Assembly (NCBI GenBank): GCA_021018815.1
Contig: JAITYX010000003.1
Coordinates: 13,659,501 to 13,723,500, forward strand
Origin: Talinum fruticosum
Taxonomy: Eukaryota; Streptophyta; Magnoliopsida; Caryophyllales; Talinaceae
Length of the DNA stretch: 64,000 nt
Reading direction: 5' to 3'
The notes under the pieces were generated by a model. That model worked only from the letters and a program-made list of their open reading frames with translations. It did not search any database and was not told where the DNA came from. The position numbers and the translations under genes are program-made. Positions 46,179 through 56,920 of the stretch are shown here, piece by piece. Every line of letters begins with the position of its first letter. Within the stretch, counting starts at the first letter, position 1.

Positions 46179-47068
46179 TGAAGACTCGGACAACGCTCAA
46201 AACTTTTTTGAGTTATGTAAAAGGAATCAGCTATAACAATTTCATACATATACAGTTTTGATTCCAAGGCATTCTCGGTATCGCGAAACTTCTTTGAGGA
46301 AAATAGTATCTTCTCCGAGTAATACGGTTTTCACTTAATGCATTCATTGCATTTCCGTAGCGACTCGTAAAACTGGTTCTTTGTTCCGAGTTCATCTTCA
46401 CTCGGATTTATCACGTTTTGAATATCCCGAATCCGACTTGTGGTTATACGTTCTATTTTGTTATAGTCGGTATCCTTAGTTCATTTCATGCTTAGTCTAT
46501 ACCAAGTTATCTCACTCTGATATTCCTTATGGAACTTGCTCTATTGCTTAGACTAAGTCGGATGGAATTCCGAGTATCATGGATATTGGACTCGTAAAAT
46601 TCCATTTCTTTTTGACTCGGATAATCGGTTGCTTAATTATCATAATTATTTTATTATCTCGTGTCTAACCTTGGACCAAAGTATTTTATACTTTGAGAAC
46701 CAAAGTTGATTTACTTTTGTAGGTTATTCATTCAAGGATACACCTTTTTCAAACCACAAAAGTAACGAGCTTGTAACGTCAAATCACCAGCAGACATGGC
46801 TTTTCACCTTCCCCGCTCCAGTCCCGGAAGATTGTGTCGAAGTCGCTCGGTTTCCATATCTGGAAAACTGGAACACCAAGCTTAACGGTGGTTTCCACCT
46901 CATTTTTCAAGACACTACCAATGGTTTTGGGACTTCCAAGAGAGTTAAACCGTTGTCCAACGTTCATATTTCAACGGATACTTTCTGAGTGACTCGAAAG
47001 CCTCTATCAAAGGTCACGAAGACTCTTGGTCAGCGAGATGAAGATAATGGCTACTCTGTCCGGTTATC

Positions 47069-47076
47069 TATAAATA
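47069..47076 (+). promoter_or_regulatory. TATA box in LTR A
   Basis: TATAAATA in TATCTATAAATAGAAGCCAC, at the same LTR position as in B (55346 and 62305). Transcription would begin about 30 bp downstream. Confidence 0.65.
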
Positions 47077-47674
47077 GAAGCCACTTCACAAGACTTGAAG
47101 ATTGCCGAATCTATTGTTAATACACATACTTGAGAAAAGTCATTGTATTTACTTTCAATCTTCAACTTACAACTCCCACTCTGTAATTCATTACTTTACG
47201 AGTTGTAAGGTCTTGTACTCGATTACAAACTCTTTCTTACATTCTTTGTAAGGTCCCTTGACTAAGCTGTAAGGGTTAACTCGACTTAGTTGTCCCTAGC
47301 TGTAAGGGTTATTTCAGCTAGGAAGTACTAGATCGGATAAGGGAATTTCGAGTCTAGGAAAACTTGTATAGAGTTGTCTAAGGGAGCAACTCGGGTTCGA
47401 TCGGTTCACGGTATTTTGTGGACTCAAAATAGTGGATTTGACTTCATGTCCGGATTGACACGGGCCGTGGTTTTCTACCCCGGGAGGGTTTCCACGTAAA
47501 ATCTAAGTGTTATCTTTCCGAGTTCATTCTAGACTCAGACAGCCTTACTCGCTCTTGTTCTTTTTGATTGATTGCTTTACGAGTCCAAGCTTTTCCGATC
47601 CAGTTTATAGATTCAAAATCCATCTTCCCTTCTACCTCTGCGCAAAAGAGTGTGATTTCGTAGAAAATTTCCTA

Positions 47675-47701
47675 TCACCCTATTCACCCCCTCTAGGGTG
47701 A
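47675..47701 (+). repeat. Inverted repeat near the LTR 3' end
   Basis: TCACCCTA (47675-47682) pairs with TAGGGTGA (47694-47701) around a C-rich loop. The same hairpin is in B (55949-55980, longer loop; 62912-62939) and in C, so it is a fixed family feature near the end of U5. Confidence 0.75.
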
Positions 47702-47731
47702 CTCGAGACTCTCCCCAAGCAAACCTTCAAT

Positions 47732-47743
47732 TGGTATCGAGCC
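47732..47743 (+). other. Primer-binding site of element A
   Basis: TGGTATCGAGCC, two bases after the LTR. It fits initiator-methionine tRNA except for one missing base. Confidence 0.85.
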
Positions 47744-47788
47744 TAGCCTTTAAGAAAGGATCTAACAATCCAAAGGTTTAAAGATCGG

Positions 47789-49600
47789 ATGGCTCGAACA
47801 CCGGAGAGTTCGACGAAGGAAGATCTTCCAACGAGGCCACCCAAATTCAAAGGTTCAAACTTTGGGCACTAGAAGAAGCTCATGGAATGTTTCCTCATGG
47901 ATCATGATGAAGAGGTATGGGAAATCATACAACAAGGAAACTACATTCCAACAAAGACAGATGAATTCAGAATTCTTCCCAAGACAAAGGCTGAGTTCAC
48001 ACCAGCGAGGCGAGAAGTTCGAAAGAATTTCAAAGCCATGAACATCCTTATGTGCGCCATAAGCTCGGAAGAATACAACCGAGTGTCTACCTGTGATTCA
48101 GCAAAAGAAGTGTGGGACACCCTTGTCAACACTTATGAAGGCACAAGTCAGGTCGGACAAGCAAAGATAAGTCAATATCTTCACAAATACGAGCTTTTCA
48201 AAATGGAGCCGAGAGGAGAACATCACCGAGATGTTCATTCGGTTCACCGAGATTACAAACAATCTCAAATCACTGGGAAAGAAGATCTCCCACGAAGAAA
48301 TGTGCCGGAAAATTCTCGAAGCCTACCCAAGAAAAGATGGGGTCCCAAAGTGACCGCCATAGAGGAAGCTCGGAACCTCTCTCTTAAAGCCGGACGAGCT
48401 CATTGGAAAGCTTCTAACAAATGAAATCCATCTAGAGGAGGAGGATGCTGAGGGTAGTACCAAAAGGAACATTACACTTAAAGCCTCGGAATCCAAGGAA
48501 GCAAATCCGAGCTCCTCCGACTCGAAGACGATCCCATGGCACTTATTGCAAGAGGCTTCAGGAGAATGATGAAGCACAAAAGATGGGACAAAAGGCCAAA
48601 AGAAGAGTTCTACAAGAAAGATAAGAGAGATAGAAAAGGTAAGTTTTCTTCTCCTTCAAAGTTATCTTTATCTAAGAATTCCGGATGTTTTGAATGTGGC
48701 AGCAAAGACCACATAGTCAAGGACTGTCCAAAACGGAAAAGGGACAGAAAGAAAAAAAGGCAATGATGGCAACATGGCGCGATGAGGACTCATCGGAAGA
48801 TGACAAGGACTCGAGATGACTCAAAGTGCTTGATGGCAATCTCGACTCGGAAGCTGAAAGAGAGTCGGACTTAGACTCGGACAATGAGGAAACCGATCCT
48901 CAAGAGGTAATAAACTACTTCCTTAAATTCTCCAAAGTTGATTTAGCTAAATACATTTTTACTTTGGAAGAAAAGTCCAATTCGATTCTTCTCAATTCAA
49001 AGAGCAACTTGAGTCAATCACTTGTGAGAGCACTTCTTTGAAAAACGAATTGGAAAAATTAAGACTCACACTCGAGAGAACTCAAGACTAGTGCTCAAGC
49101 TAATGAGACTGAGTCCGAGTTACTCAAGAAAGCAAATGAGCGACTAAAACGAAGCTCACCGAGTCCGAAGATCCGATTTTAAAGTTTACTCAAGGTCGAA
49201 GAACCTTGACATGCTCTTAGGATCACGAGTGTGTCTCTTTTCGAAAAGAAGGTCTTGGTTTCAACAAAGAGGAAGAATCTAATTCCTACTCGGAATTGTT
49301 CAAAAGGATTCCGAAGCTGTAAAGTTCGGGAAAGCTGAGCACGGTCCCATTCATAGAAATGAAAGGAGGACTAAGCCCAGAGCTATTTACAAAAAGAAAC
49401 CATTTTCTTCTGTTTCAAAAGGAAAAGTTTTCAAAAAGAAAGAGACACAAACTCGGTTCTCGAGAGGAAGACTCGAGAATCGGACAAAACCCAAAGTCAT
49501 TCAAATCCGGGTTCCGAAACACCTTCTTCCTCGAAAAGGACCACGAGTAAGGAATGTTACTTGGGTTCGTTAGAGGAAGTGAGAAGGGTTAGATTCTCTT
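47789..49600 (+). pseudogene. gag of copia element A
   Basis: Starts at ATG 47789 after the primer site. Readable in order: a segment with MECFLMDHDEEVWEII (47882), AKEVWDTLVNTYEGTSQV (about 48103-48156), the MALIARGF stretch (48536), and a complete zinc knuckle CFECGSKDHIVKDC at 48686-48727 (CX2CX4HX4C), followed by PKRKRDRKKK. A coiled, lysine- and glutamate-rich region and a basic tail lead to protease. This is the best-preserved nucleocapsid in the window. Frameshifts occur at 48210 (GAGCCGAGAGGAG), 48360-48420 and elsewhere. It binds the element RNA and forms the particle. Confidence 0.85.
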
Positions 49601-51110
49601 TGTTTTGCGGGTCACTCGAAGAGATCAAAAGGACACTGGTACCTTAACGGTGGATGCTCACGCCATATGTCGGGAGATGCGGGACTCTTTTACGAGTTGA
49701 GCAGGACATAAAGAAGGAAAAGTCACTTTTGGAGATGACAGCAAGGGCAAGATCGTGGGGATTGGCAAGATTGGAAAAGGAGGCAATCTAGTCGATCCAA
49801 GTATATCTTGTCAAGGGATTGAAATATAATCTGCTCAGCATTTCTCAACTATGTGACAAAGGTTAAGAGGTAAGATTCACTCGGACAAATTGCACTATTT
49901 CCGATGTCTCTACTAAAGAGATCAAGCTTTCGGGTAAGAGATCGGGTAATACATACATCATCCCTCTTTCGACCCAAGTCGAACTTATCTTATTTAAAGG
50001 CATCTCTCCATGATGACTCTTGGACTTGGCATCGTAGATTAGGCCATATCAGCATGCATACTATCAAGAAATTGGCATCTAATGGTTTAGTTAGGGGTTT
50101 ACCTAACTGTGTTTTTGAGAAAGACAAAGTATGTGAAGCATGCACCGAGAGGAAACAAGTCGGATCTTCTTTCAAATCTCGAAGACAGTTTCCACATCCA
50201 AAGTACTTGAATTACTGCATATGGACTTATGTGGTGAAATCCTCGTGAAGAGTCTCGGAGGTAAATCTTACATACTTGTCATTATTGATGATTTTTCACG
50301 ATTTACCGGGTGTGTTTTCTTAAGCACAAAAATGAAGCCTTCAAGGAGTTCAGCAAGCTCTGCTGAAAGATTCAAGTTGAGTCTCGGACTCGGATCCAAA
50401 GGATTAGAACCGACCATGGAAGGGAGTTCGACTACTCGGAGTTCTCGGAGTTTTGTGACAAAAATGGAATCTCTCACAACTTCTCGGCACCCAGAACTCC
50501 TCAACAGAATGGAGTAGTAGAGAGAAAGAACAGAACCCTTGAAGAAATAGCAAGGACGATGATGATTGAACACAACTTGCCTTATTATTTCTAGGCGGAG
50601 GTAGTGAACACAGCCAACTACACTCTAAATAGATGCCTCATCGGACCCATTCGAAGAAAACACCCTATGAGCTCTACAAAGGAAAGAAGCCATATTTCAG
50701 ACCTTTCGGATGTAAATGCTTCGTCCATAACAATGGTAAGGATCATCCGACCAAGTTTGATGCTCGGTCGAGACGAAGGTATTTTTCTAGGTTACTCCTC
50801 TCATAGCAAAGCTTATCGCATTTTCAATAATCGTACTAACAAAGTGGAAGAAAGCATCCACGTAGTATTTGATGAGCTCGAACAGGAGAAACCAAGTGAG
50901 TCTTCATACTCGAAGCTGAAGCTCGGAAAGGATGATGACGAAGTTGAGCCTACAAAGACTCGGACCCAACATGCTCGGAATAAAGTCACTCGAACGAGGA
51001 AACTCAAAATGAGACAGGTTCAAGAGCTCGCTCGAACGAACAAGTTAATGAAGAGGATCACTCGGAACAAGCTTCCGAAGATCAAGCGGTTCAGCCCACA
51101 AACCTGGTGA
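49601..51110 (+). pseudogene. protease-integrase of copia element A
   Basis: The protease neighbourhood near 49645-49680 reads YLNGGCSRHMSGD. The expected catalytic D-S/T-G is NGG, so the Asp is missing as read. GAG-pre-integrase and the zinc domain are good: WHRRLGHISMHTIKKL and VCEAC (50030-50143), with H-H-C-C complete. The core has HMDLCGEI (about 50220), TDHGREFD (50410) and NGVVERKNRT (about 50505), so all three catalytic acids (D, D, E) are readable, though in different frames. A TAG at 50592-50594 replaces the Trp of YYFWAE. Integrase C-terminal sequence ends near 51110. Confidence 0.84.
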
Positions 51111-51119
51111 ATCAAAGAA

Positions 51120-52796
51120 CCGGTAAAGCATTCAAATTTACTTCCAGTCATCCCCAAGAAAACATCATTTCGATATCAGCAGTGGGGTAAGAACTCGTTC
51201 TTCTTTACACAATCTATGTGCATTCACTGCATTCATTTCATTAACTCGAACCCAAAAATGCACTAGAGGCCCTTAATGAACCTGAATGGGTAGAGGCCAT
51301 GCAAGAAGAACTTAATCAATTCGAGAGAAACCAAGTCCGGACTCGACAAACCGACCTTCGACCACCCAATTATAGGAACCAAATGGGTTTTCAAAAACAA
51401 AGCTGGATGAGGGTGGAGTAGTAGTCGAAACAAGGCTAGACTTGTGGCTCAAGGTTACAATCAAGAAGAAGGAATTGATTGTGGGGAAACCTTTGCACCT
51501 GTAGCCAAAATTGAGGCCATTAGAATACTTGTTGGCATTTGCATCTAGCATGCATATTAAATTATATCAAATGGATGTTAAGTGTGCTTTTCTCAATGGT
51601 TTTATTTGTGCTTTTCTCAATGGTTTTATTGAAGAAGAAGTTTATGTCGAGCAGACCTCCTGGTTTTGAAAACTCAGAATTTCCAAATCATGTTTTCAAA
51701 CTTCAAAAGGCTCTCTATGGTCTTAAGCAAGCACCTCGAGCTTGGTATGAAAGACTGAGTAGCTTCCTGGTTCAAAATGATTTCAAAAGAGGTCGGATCG
51801 ACAAGACTCTCTTCATAAAGACCAAAGGGAAAGATTTTCTTATTGTTCAAATTTATGTTGATGATATTATTTTCGGTGCTACTAATGAATTTACGTGCAG
51901 AGAATTTTCCGAGTTGATGAGTCAAGAATTTCAAATGAGTATGATGGGAGAACTCAATTTCTTCCTTGGGCTGCAAATCAAACAAGACAAAGATGGAATC
52001 TTTGTTCATCAATCAAAATACACCAAGGAACTACTGAAGAAATACAAACTTCAAGATGCAAAGCACGCATCTACTCCCATGAGCGACGAGTATAAAGCTT
52101 TACTCGGACGAAAAGGTAAAGCAATAGATCGAAACTCTATCGAGGTATGATTGGATCTTTGCTATATCTTACTTCAAGCGAGCCGGATATAATGTTCGGT
52201 GTTTGTTTATGCGCAAGATTTCAAGCTAATCCAAAAGAATCACATCTCACTCGCGGTGAAGAGAATATTTAGATATCTTGCAAGTACTCAAAATTTAGGT
52301 CTATGGTACTCCGGAGACTCGAAGCCGACTCGACCGGGTACTCGAGACGCGGACTACGCAGGATACAAAGTTGATCGAAAGAGCACATCTGGAGCTTGCC
52401 AATTTCGGGTCAATCCCTAATATCTTGGCACTCAAAGAAGCGGAACTCGGTAGCTCTATCGATTGCGGAAGCTGAATATATTGCTCGCTGGAGCTTGTTG
52501 CGCTCAGATTCTTTGGATAAAACAACACTTGAAGGATCTTGGACTATTTCTCAACTCGGTTCCAATCAAGTGTGACAACCAAAGCACAATCGGTATCACT
52601 AAGAATCCTGTCCGAGCACTCAAAAACAAAGCATATTGAGGCCAGGTATCACTTCTTACGCGATCACTCGGAAAAGGGTGATATTGCACTTGAGTTCATT
52701 CCTACTAATCTTTAATTAGCTGATATCTTTACTAAGCCTCTTGGTGAAGATAAGTTTTGTTTTATTCGGAATGAGCTTGGTATGTTAAATGCTTAA
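51120..52796 (+). pseudogene. reverse transcriptase-RNase H of copia element A
   Basis: RT begins near 51280 (EPEWVEAMQEELNQFERNQV) and has AFLNGF, FKLQKALYGLKQAPRAWYER (about 51695-51755), catalytic YVDD at 51854-51865, and FFLGLQIKQDKDGIFVHQSK (about 51958). RNase H has DADYAG at 52346-52363, STSGACQF, and a damaged AEYI segment at 52470-52490, ending with a TAA at 52794-52796. The ORF at 51539-52150 is the longest unbroken RT piece. A 24-bp in-frame tandem duplication lies at 51583-51630. Several breaks are at CNG triplets. Confidence 0.88.
51583..51630 (+). repeat. 24-bp tandem duplication inside the RT of element A
   Basis: TGTGCTTTTCTCAATGG... occurs twice in perfect succession (51583-51606 and 51607-51630), adding eight codons in frame to the CAFLNGFI segment. 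Elements B and C have one copy. It lies in the RT fingers region and would probably disturb folding. Confidence 0.92.
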
Positions 52797-53184
52797 TGAT
52801 GTGCTACTCTGTTGCATAATTCTATGCTATGTGCTTTCTTTGTTAATAACAATTAGTTCGATTGATTCGGTGATACTTGGGCTAATAGTTATTTCGTGTT
52901 TCGAGTCACTCGAAACCTTTACGAGTCAAACTCGGACGTAGAAAAATTTGGACATCAAATTTTCTGAAACTATCTCTAGAATAGTGGAGAGTTTCAGATT
53001 ATATTTTCAAAATCTTTTTCTCTCTCTTTCTCGAGCGCTGCGATCGGATTTTAGCCGTGGAATTCTAACCGCTGGTATCTCAACCGTTGAAGAAGAACCG
53101 TCACACCGGTTTTTGGTGACTGATGGACAAGTCGAGTCGAACGGAGTTATACTTAAGGGATAGTTGACGGGCGCGCTTATTTTC

Positions 53185-53192
53185 TATAAATA
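53185..53192 (+). promoter_or_regulatory. Possible internal promoter (TATA box) upstream of the third ORF, element A
   Basis: TATAAATA in TTTTCTATAAATAACGACTA, about 240 bp upstream of the ORF start at 53433 and about 390 bp after the end of pol. The same box stands in C at 26103. The 53193-53432 leader is CT-rich. Confidence 0.45.
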
Positions 53193-53432
53193 ACGACTAT
53201 CCATCCTCATCTCGGTATTCTAAACTCCATCTCTCTCAAAAGAAACTTCTCGCGGAAGATTACTACCTGAACAGTCACTCTTGATCGTCTGCAAGCATCG
53301 AAGAAGCTCTCTCTCTCTCTCTTAAGTTTCGACTGATCTCGACTCTTTCTTCTACATTTTCATTTTCTTCTCTTCTACACCTCCTTCTCTCTTCTACTCG
53401 AAAAGTTTCATCTCTTCTCTCCTTCTCTCACA

Positions 53433-54430
53433 ATGCCTAAACGAGGAAACCATCCCGACTTCCAGGCTTCTCCCTCTTCCAAAAGCCTCGCACCAATAAG
53501 CAAGAAAGCTCAACCCCTTCCAAACCCGTTGTCACCCGAGCATCTTGCGTCTGGATGACAAATTCTTTCCAACAACCCAATTTTCTTGGTTGTCCAACAT
53601 CCAAACCACGGGATTATACTACTTCCTGTGTTTCAGCGAGTTCATCTATCTTGAACTCGTTTCGAGTTCTATGCTCACCTCACTCACTCCGAAAATGTTC
53701 TAACCTCTAGGGTTCGAACATTACTCGTTTGCATCAACACCTCTCTCCTCCACCGCCTGTTCAAAGTTTCTTCTCTTTTCTTGAACAGCAATCCTATCCT
53801 TTCACTCGAAGTCGCCGACGACTTCTTTGAAAAATACGCCAAAGAATTCCCCGGGTCCAGGAAAAACTTTTCGTGACTCGGTTGAAGTCGAAGCTCGCCT
53901 TCAGTGCTTTCTGCCGATGAGAACCTTCTTCTCACGAGCATTCCAGCAAGGAGAACCCCAACTCCAAGCACCTAAAAGCTCTCTTTGACATCCTTGAGGG
54001 ATACGAAGTAGACCTCTTCTCCTCCATCATTGAGCGGATGGCAGCTGTGCCGGCTCAACTCCAATCCAAGAAGAACACCTCTCTTCCTTTCGGTGCTCTT
54101 CGACCCTTGTCTTCAAACAATTTCAAGTTCCTCTTCCCTCGGACCCAAATGCGGTGTCCGAGGCTGCCATCGTGCTAGGCAAGAAGGAACTCCAGGGTAC
54201 GGATACCGGAAACCGACCCTAGTGTCCGGGTTCACAACTCGGAGCCGAGGCCTCCCTCTCCTCCTCGGACTCATAAATCAACCCCTCTTTCTCTTCCCTC
54301 TTCATCTCGCTGGAACCTCCACCTCGAGTGCCGCAAAATCTCTCTCTGCTCTCTTGTCCCCTGTTTTCATGGACAAGATCAACTCTGTCTCTTCGATTTC
54401 GGAGACATGCTCCAAGGTTTCAAATCTGTC
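53433..54430 (+). pseudogene. Third ORF (Sirevirus envelope-like position) of element A, first part
   Basis: Starts ATG 53433, MPKRGNHPDFQ, as in B and C. It continues with the middle block containing DDFFEKYAKEFPG (about 53815-53855) and breaks off at ...AAATCTGTC, where element B is inserted with CTGTC duplicated. The rest resumes at 62967. No membrane segment is visible. Function unknown: in Sireviruses this position is called envelope-like from early cases, but not all carry fusion features. Frameshifts occur in addition to the insertion. Confidence 0.7.
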
Positions 54431-56007
54431 CGAAGACTCGGACAATGCTCAATACTTTTCCGAGTTATGTAAAAGGAATCAGGTATGACAATCCCATGCA
54501 TATAGAGTTTTGATTCCAAGGCATTCTCGGTATCGCGAAACTTCTTTGAGTAAAATAGTATCTTCTCCGAGTAATACGGTTTTCACTTGTTGCATTTAGT
54601 GCGTTTCCATAAGCGACTCGAAAACCGGTTCTTATTTTCTAAGTTCATCTTCACTCGGATTAATCGCATTTTGAGTATACCATTATTCCACTTGTTTCTC
54701 ACTCGGAATCGACTTTTGGGTATACGTTCTATTCCGTTGTAGTCAGTATTCTTAGTTCATTTCATGCTTAGCCTATATCAAGTTAATCCTCTCTAATATC
54801 CTTTATCGAACTTGATTCTTCCCTTAGACTAAGTCGGATGGAATTACGAGTATCATGGATATTGGACTCGTAAAATTCCATTTTGTTTCGACTCGGATAA
54901 TCGGTTGCTTAATTATTATAATTATTTTATTATCTTTGTCTAATCTTGGGCCAAAGTATTCTATACTTTGAGAACCAAAATTAATTTACTTTTGTAGGTT
55001 ATTCATTCGAGGATACACCTTTTTCAAACCACAAAAGTAACCGGCTTCGTAACGTCAAATCACCAGTAGACATGGCTCTTCACCTTCCCTGCTCCAGTCC
55101 CGGAAGATTGTGTTAGAAGCCATGCGCTTCCATATCCGGAAAACTGGAACGCCAAGTTTAACGGTGGTTTCCACCTCATTTTTCGAGAGACTACCGATGG
55201 CTTTGGAACTTGCAAGAGAGTTAAACCGTTGTCCAACGTTCATATTTCAATGGATACTTTACGAGTGACTCGGAAAGCCTCTATCAACGGTCACGAAGAC
55301 CCTTGGTCAGCGAGATGAAGATAACGGCTACTCGTCTCGGTTATGTATAAATAGAAGCCACTTCACAAGACTTGAAGATTGCCGAATCTATTGTTAATAC
55401 ACATACTTGAGAAAAGTCATTCTATTTACTTTCAATCTTCAACTTACAACTCCCACTATGTAATTCATTACTTTACGAGTTGTAACGTCTTGTACTTAGT
55501 TACAAACTCTTCTTACATTCTTTGTAAGGTCCCTTGACTAAGTTGTAAAGGTTAACTCGGCTTAGTTGTCCCTAGCTGTAAGGGTTATCTCAGCTAGGAA
55601 GTACTAGATCGGATAAGGGAACTTCGAGTCTAGGAAAACTTGTATAGAGTTGTATAAGGGAGCAACTCGGGTTCGGTTAGTTCACGGTATTTTGTGGACT
55701 CAAAATAGTGGATTTGACTTCGTGTCCGGAATGACACGAGCCGTGGTTTTCTGCCCCAGGAGGGTTTCCACGTAAAACCTTAGTGTTATCTTTCCGAGTT
55801 CATTCTAGACTCGGACAGACTTTACTACTCTTGTTCCTTCGATTCATTGCTTTCGAGTCCAATCTTTTCGACCTCGTTGATAGACTCGGAATCTGTCTTT
55901 GTCTCTTTTCCGCGCAAAAGTGTGTGTGTTTTCAGTAAGAATTTTCTATCACCCTATTCACCCCCTCCCCTCTAGGGTGACTCGGACTCTCCCCGAGCAA
56001 ACCTTCA
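54431..56007 (+). repeat. 5' LTR of element B
   Basis: 1577 bp, begins CGAAGACTCGG (CG instead of TG) and ends CCTTCA. TATA box at 55346-55353. Near-identical to the 3' LTR at 61387. In the first 300 bp about ten differences are visible, and at least seven of them fall in C-N-G triplets. Confidence 0.92.
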
Positions 56008-56009
56008 AT

Positions 56010-56021
56010 TGGTATCGAGCC
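56010..56021 (+). other. Primer-binding site of element B
   Basis: TGGTATCGAGCC, identical to those of A and C, with the same missing base. Confidence 0.85.
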
Positions 56022-56066
56022 TAGCCTTTCGGAAAGGATCTAACAATCCAAAGGTTTAAAGATCGG

Positions 56067-56920
56067 ATGGCTCGAGAACACCGGAGAGTTCGACGAAGGA
56101 AGATCTTCCAACGAGGCCACCAAAATTCAAAGGTTCAAGCTTTGGGCACTGGAAGAAGCTTATGGAATGTTTCCTCATGGATCATGATGAAGAAGTATGG
56201 GAAATCATACAACAAGGAAACTACATTTCAACGAAGACAGATGAATTCGAATCCTTCCCAAGACAAAGGCCGAGTTCACACCAGCAAAAGCAGAGAAGTT
56301 CGGAAAGAATTTCAAAGCCATGAACATCCTTATGTGTGCCATAAGCTCGGAAGAATACAATCGAGTCTCTTCCTGTGACTCTGCTAAAGAGGTGTGGGAT
56401 ACTCTGGTCAACACATACGAAGGTACGAGTCGGGTGAGACAAGCAAAGATAAGTCAATATCTTCACAAATACGAGCTTTTCAAAATGGAGCCGAGAGGAG
56501 AACATCACTCGAGATGTTCATTCGGTTCACCGAGATTACAAACAATCTCAAATCACTGGGAAAGAAGATCTCCCATGAAGAAATGTGCCGGAAAATTCTC
56601 GAAGCCTACCCAAGAAAAGATGGGGTCCTAAGGTGACTCGCCATAGAAGAGGCTCGGAACCTTTCACTCTTGAAGCCAGACGAGCTCATCGGAAAGCTTC
56701 TAACGTATGAGATACATCCGGAAGAAGAAGATGTTGAGGGTACTACCAAAAGGAACATTGCGCTTAAAGCCTCGGAATCCAAAGAAGCAAGTCCGAGCTC
56801 TTCGACTCGAAGACGATCCCATGGCACTCATTGCAAGAGGCTTCAAGAGAATGATGAAGCATAAAAGATGGGACAAAAGACCAAAAGAGGAATTCTACAA
56901 GAAAGACAAGAGAGATAGAA
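56067..56920 (+). pseudogene. gag of element B, truncated
   Basis: Starts at ATG 56067 with the same first codons as A, with one extra base (GCTCGAGAAC) shifting the frame. It contains AKEVWDTLVNTYEGTSRV (56383-56436), TNNLKSLGKKISHEEMC and MALIARGFKRMMKHKRWDKR (56821), then reads KKDKRDR and jumps at about 56920 into the region ahead of RT. The zinc knuckle is deleted, so RNA binding would be impaired. Confidence 0.83.

Larger units (their letters stand above)
46179..47729 (+). repeat. 5' LTR of element A
   Basis: Starts TGAAGACTCGGACAACG and ends AAACCTTCA, 1551 bp. It aligns with both B LTRs and, in reverse complement, with those of C. It keeps CTGAGT at 46985-46990 where the B LTRs read ACGAGT and CCGAGT. 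Confidence 0.92.
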
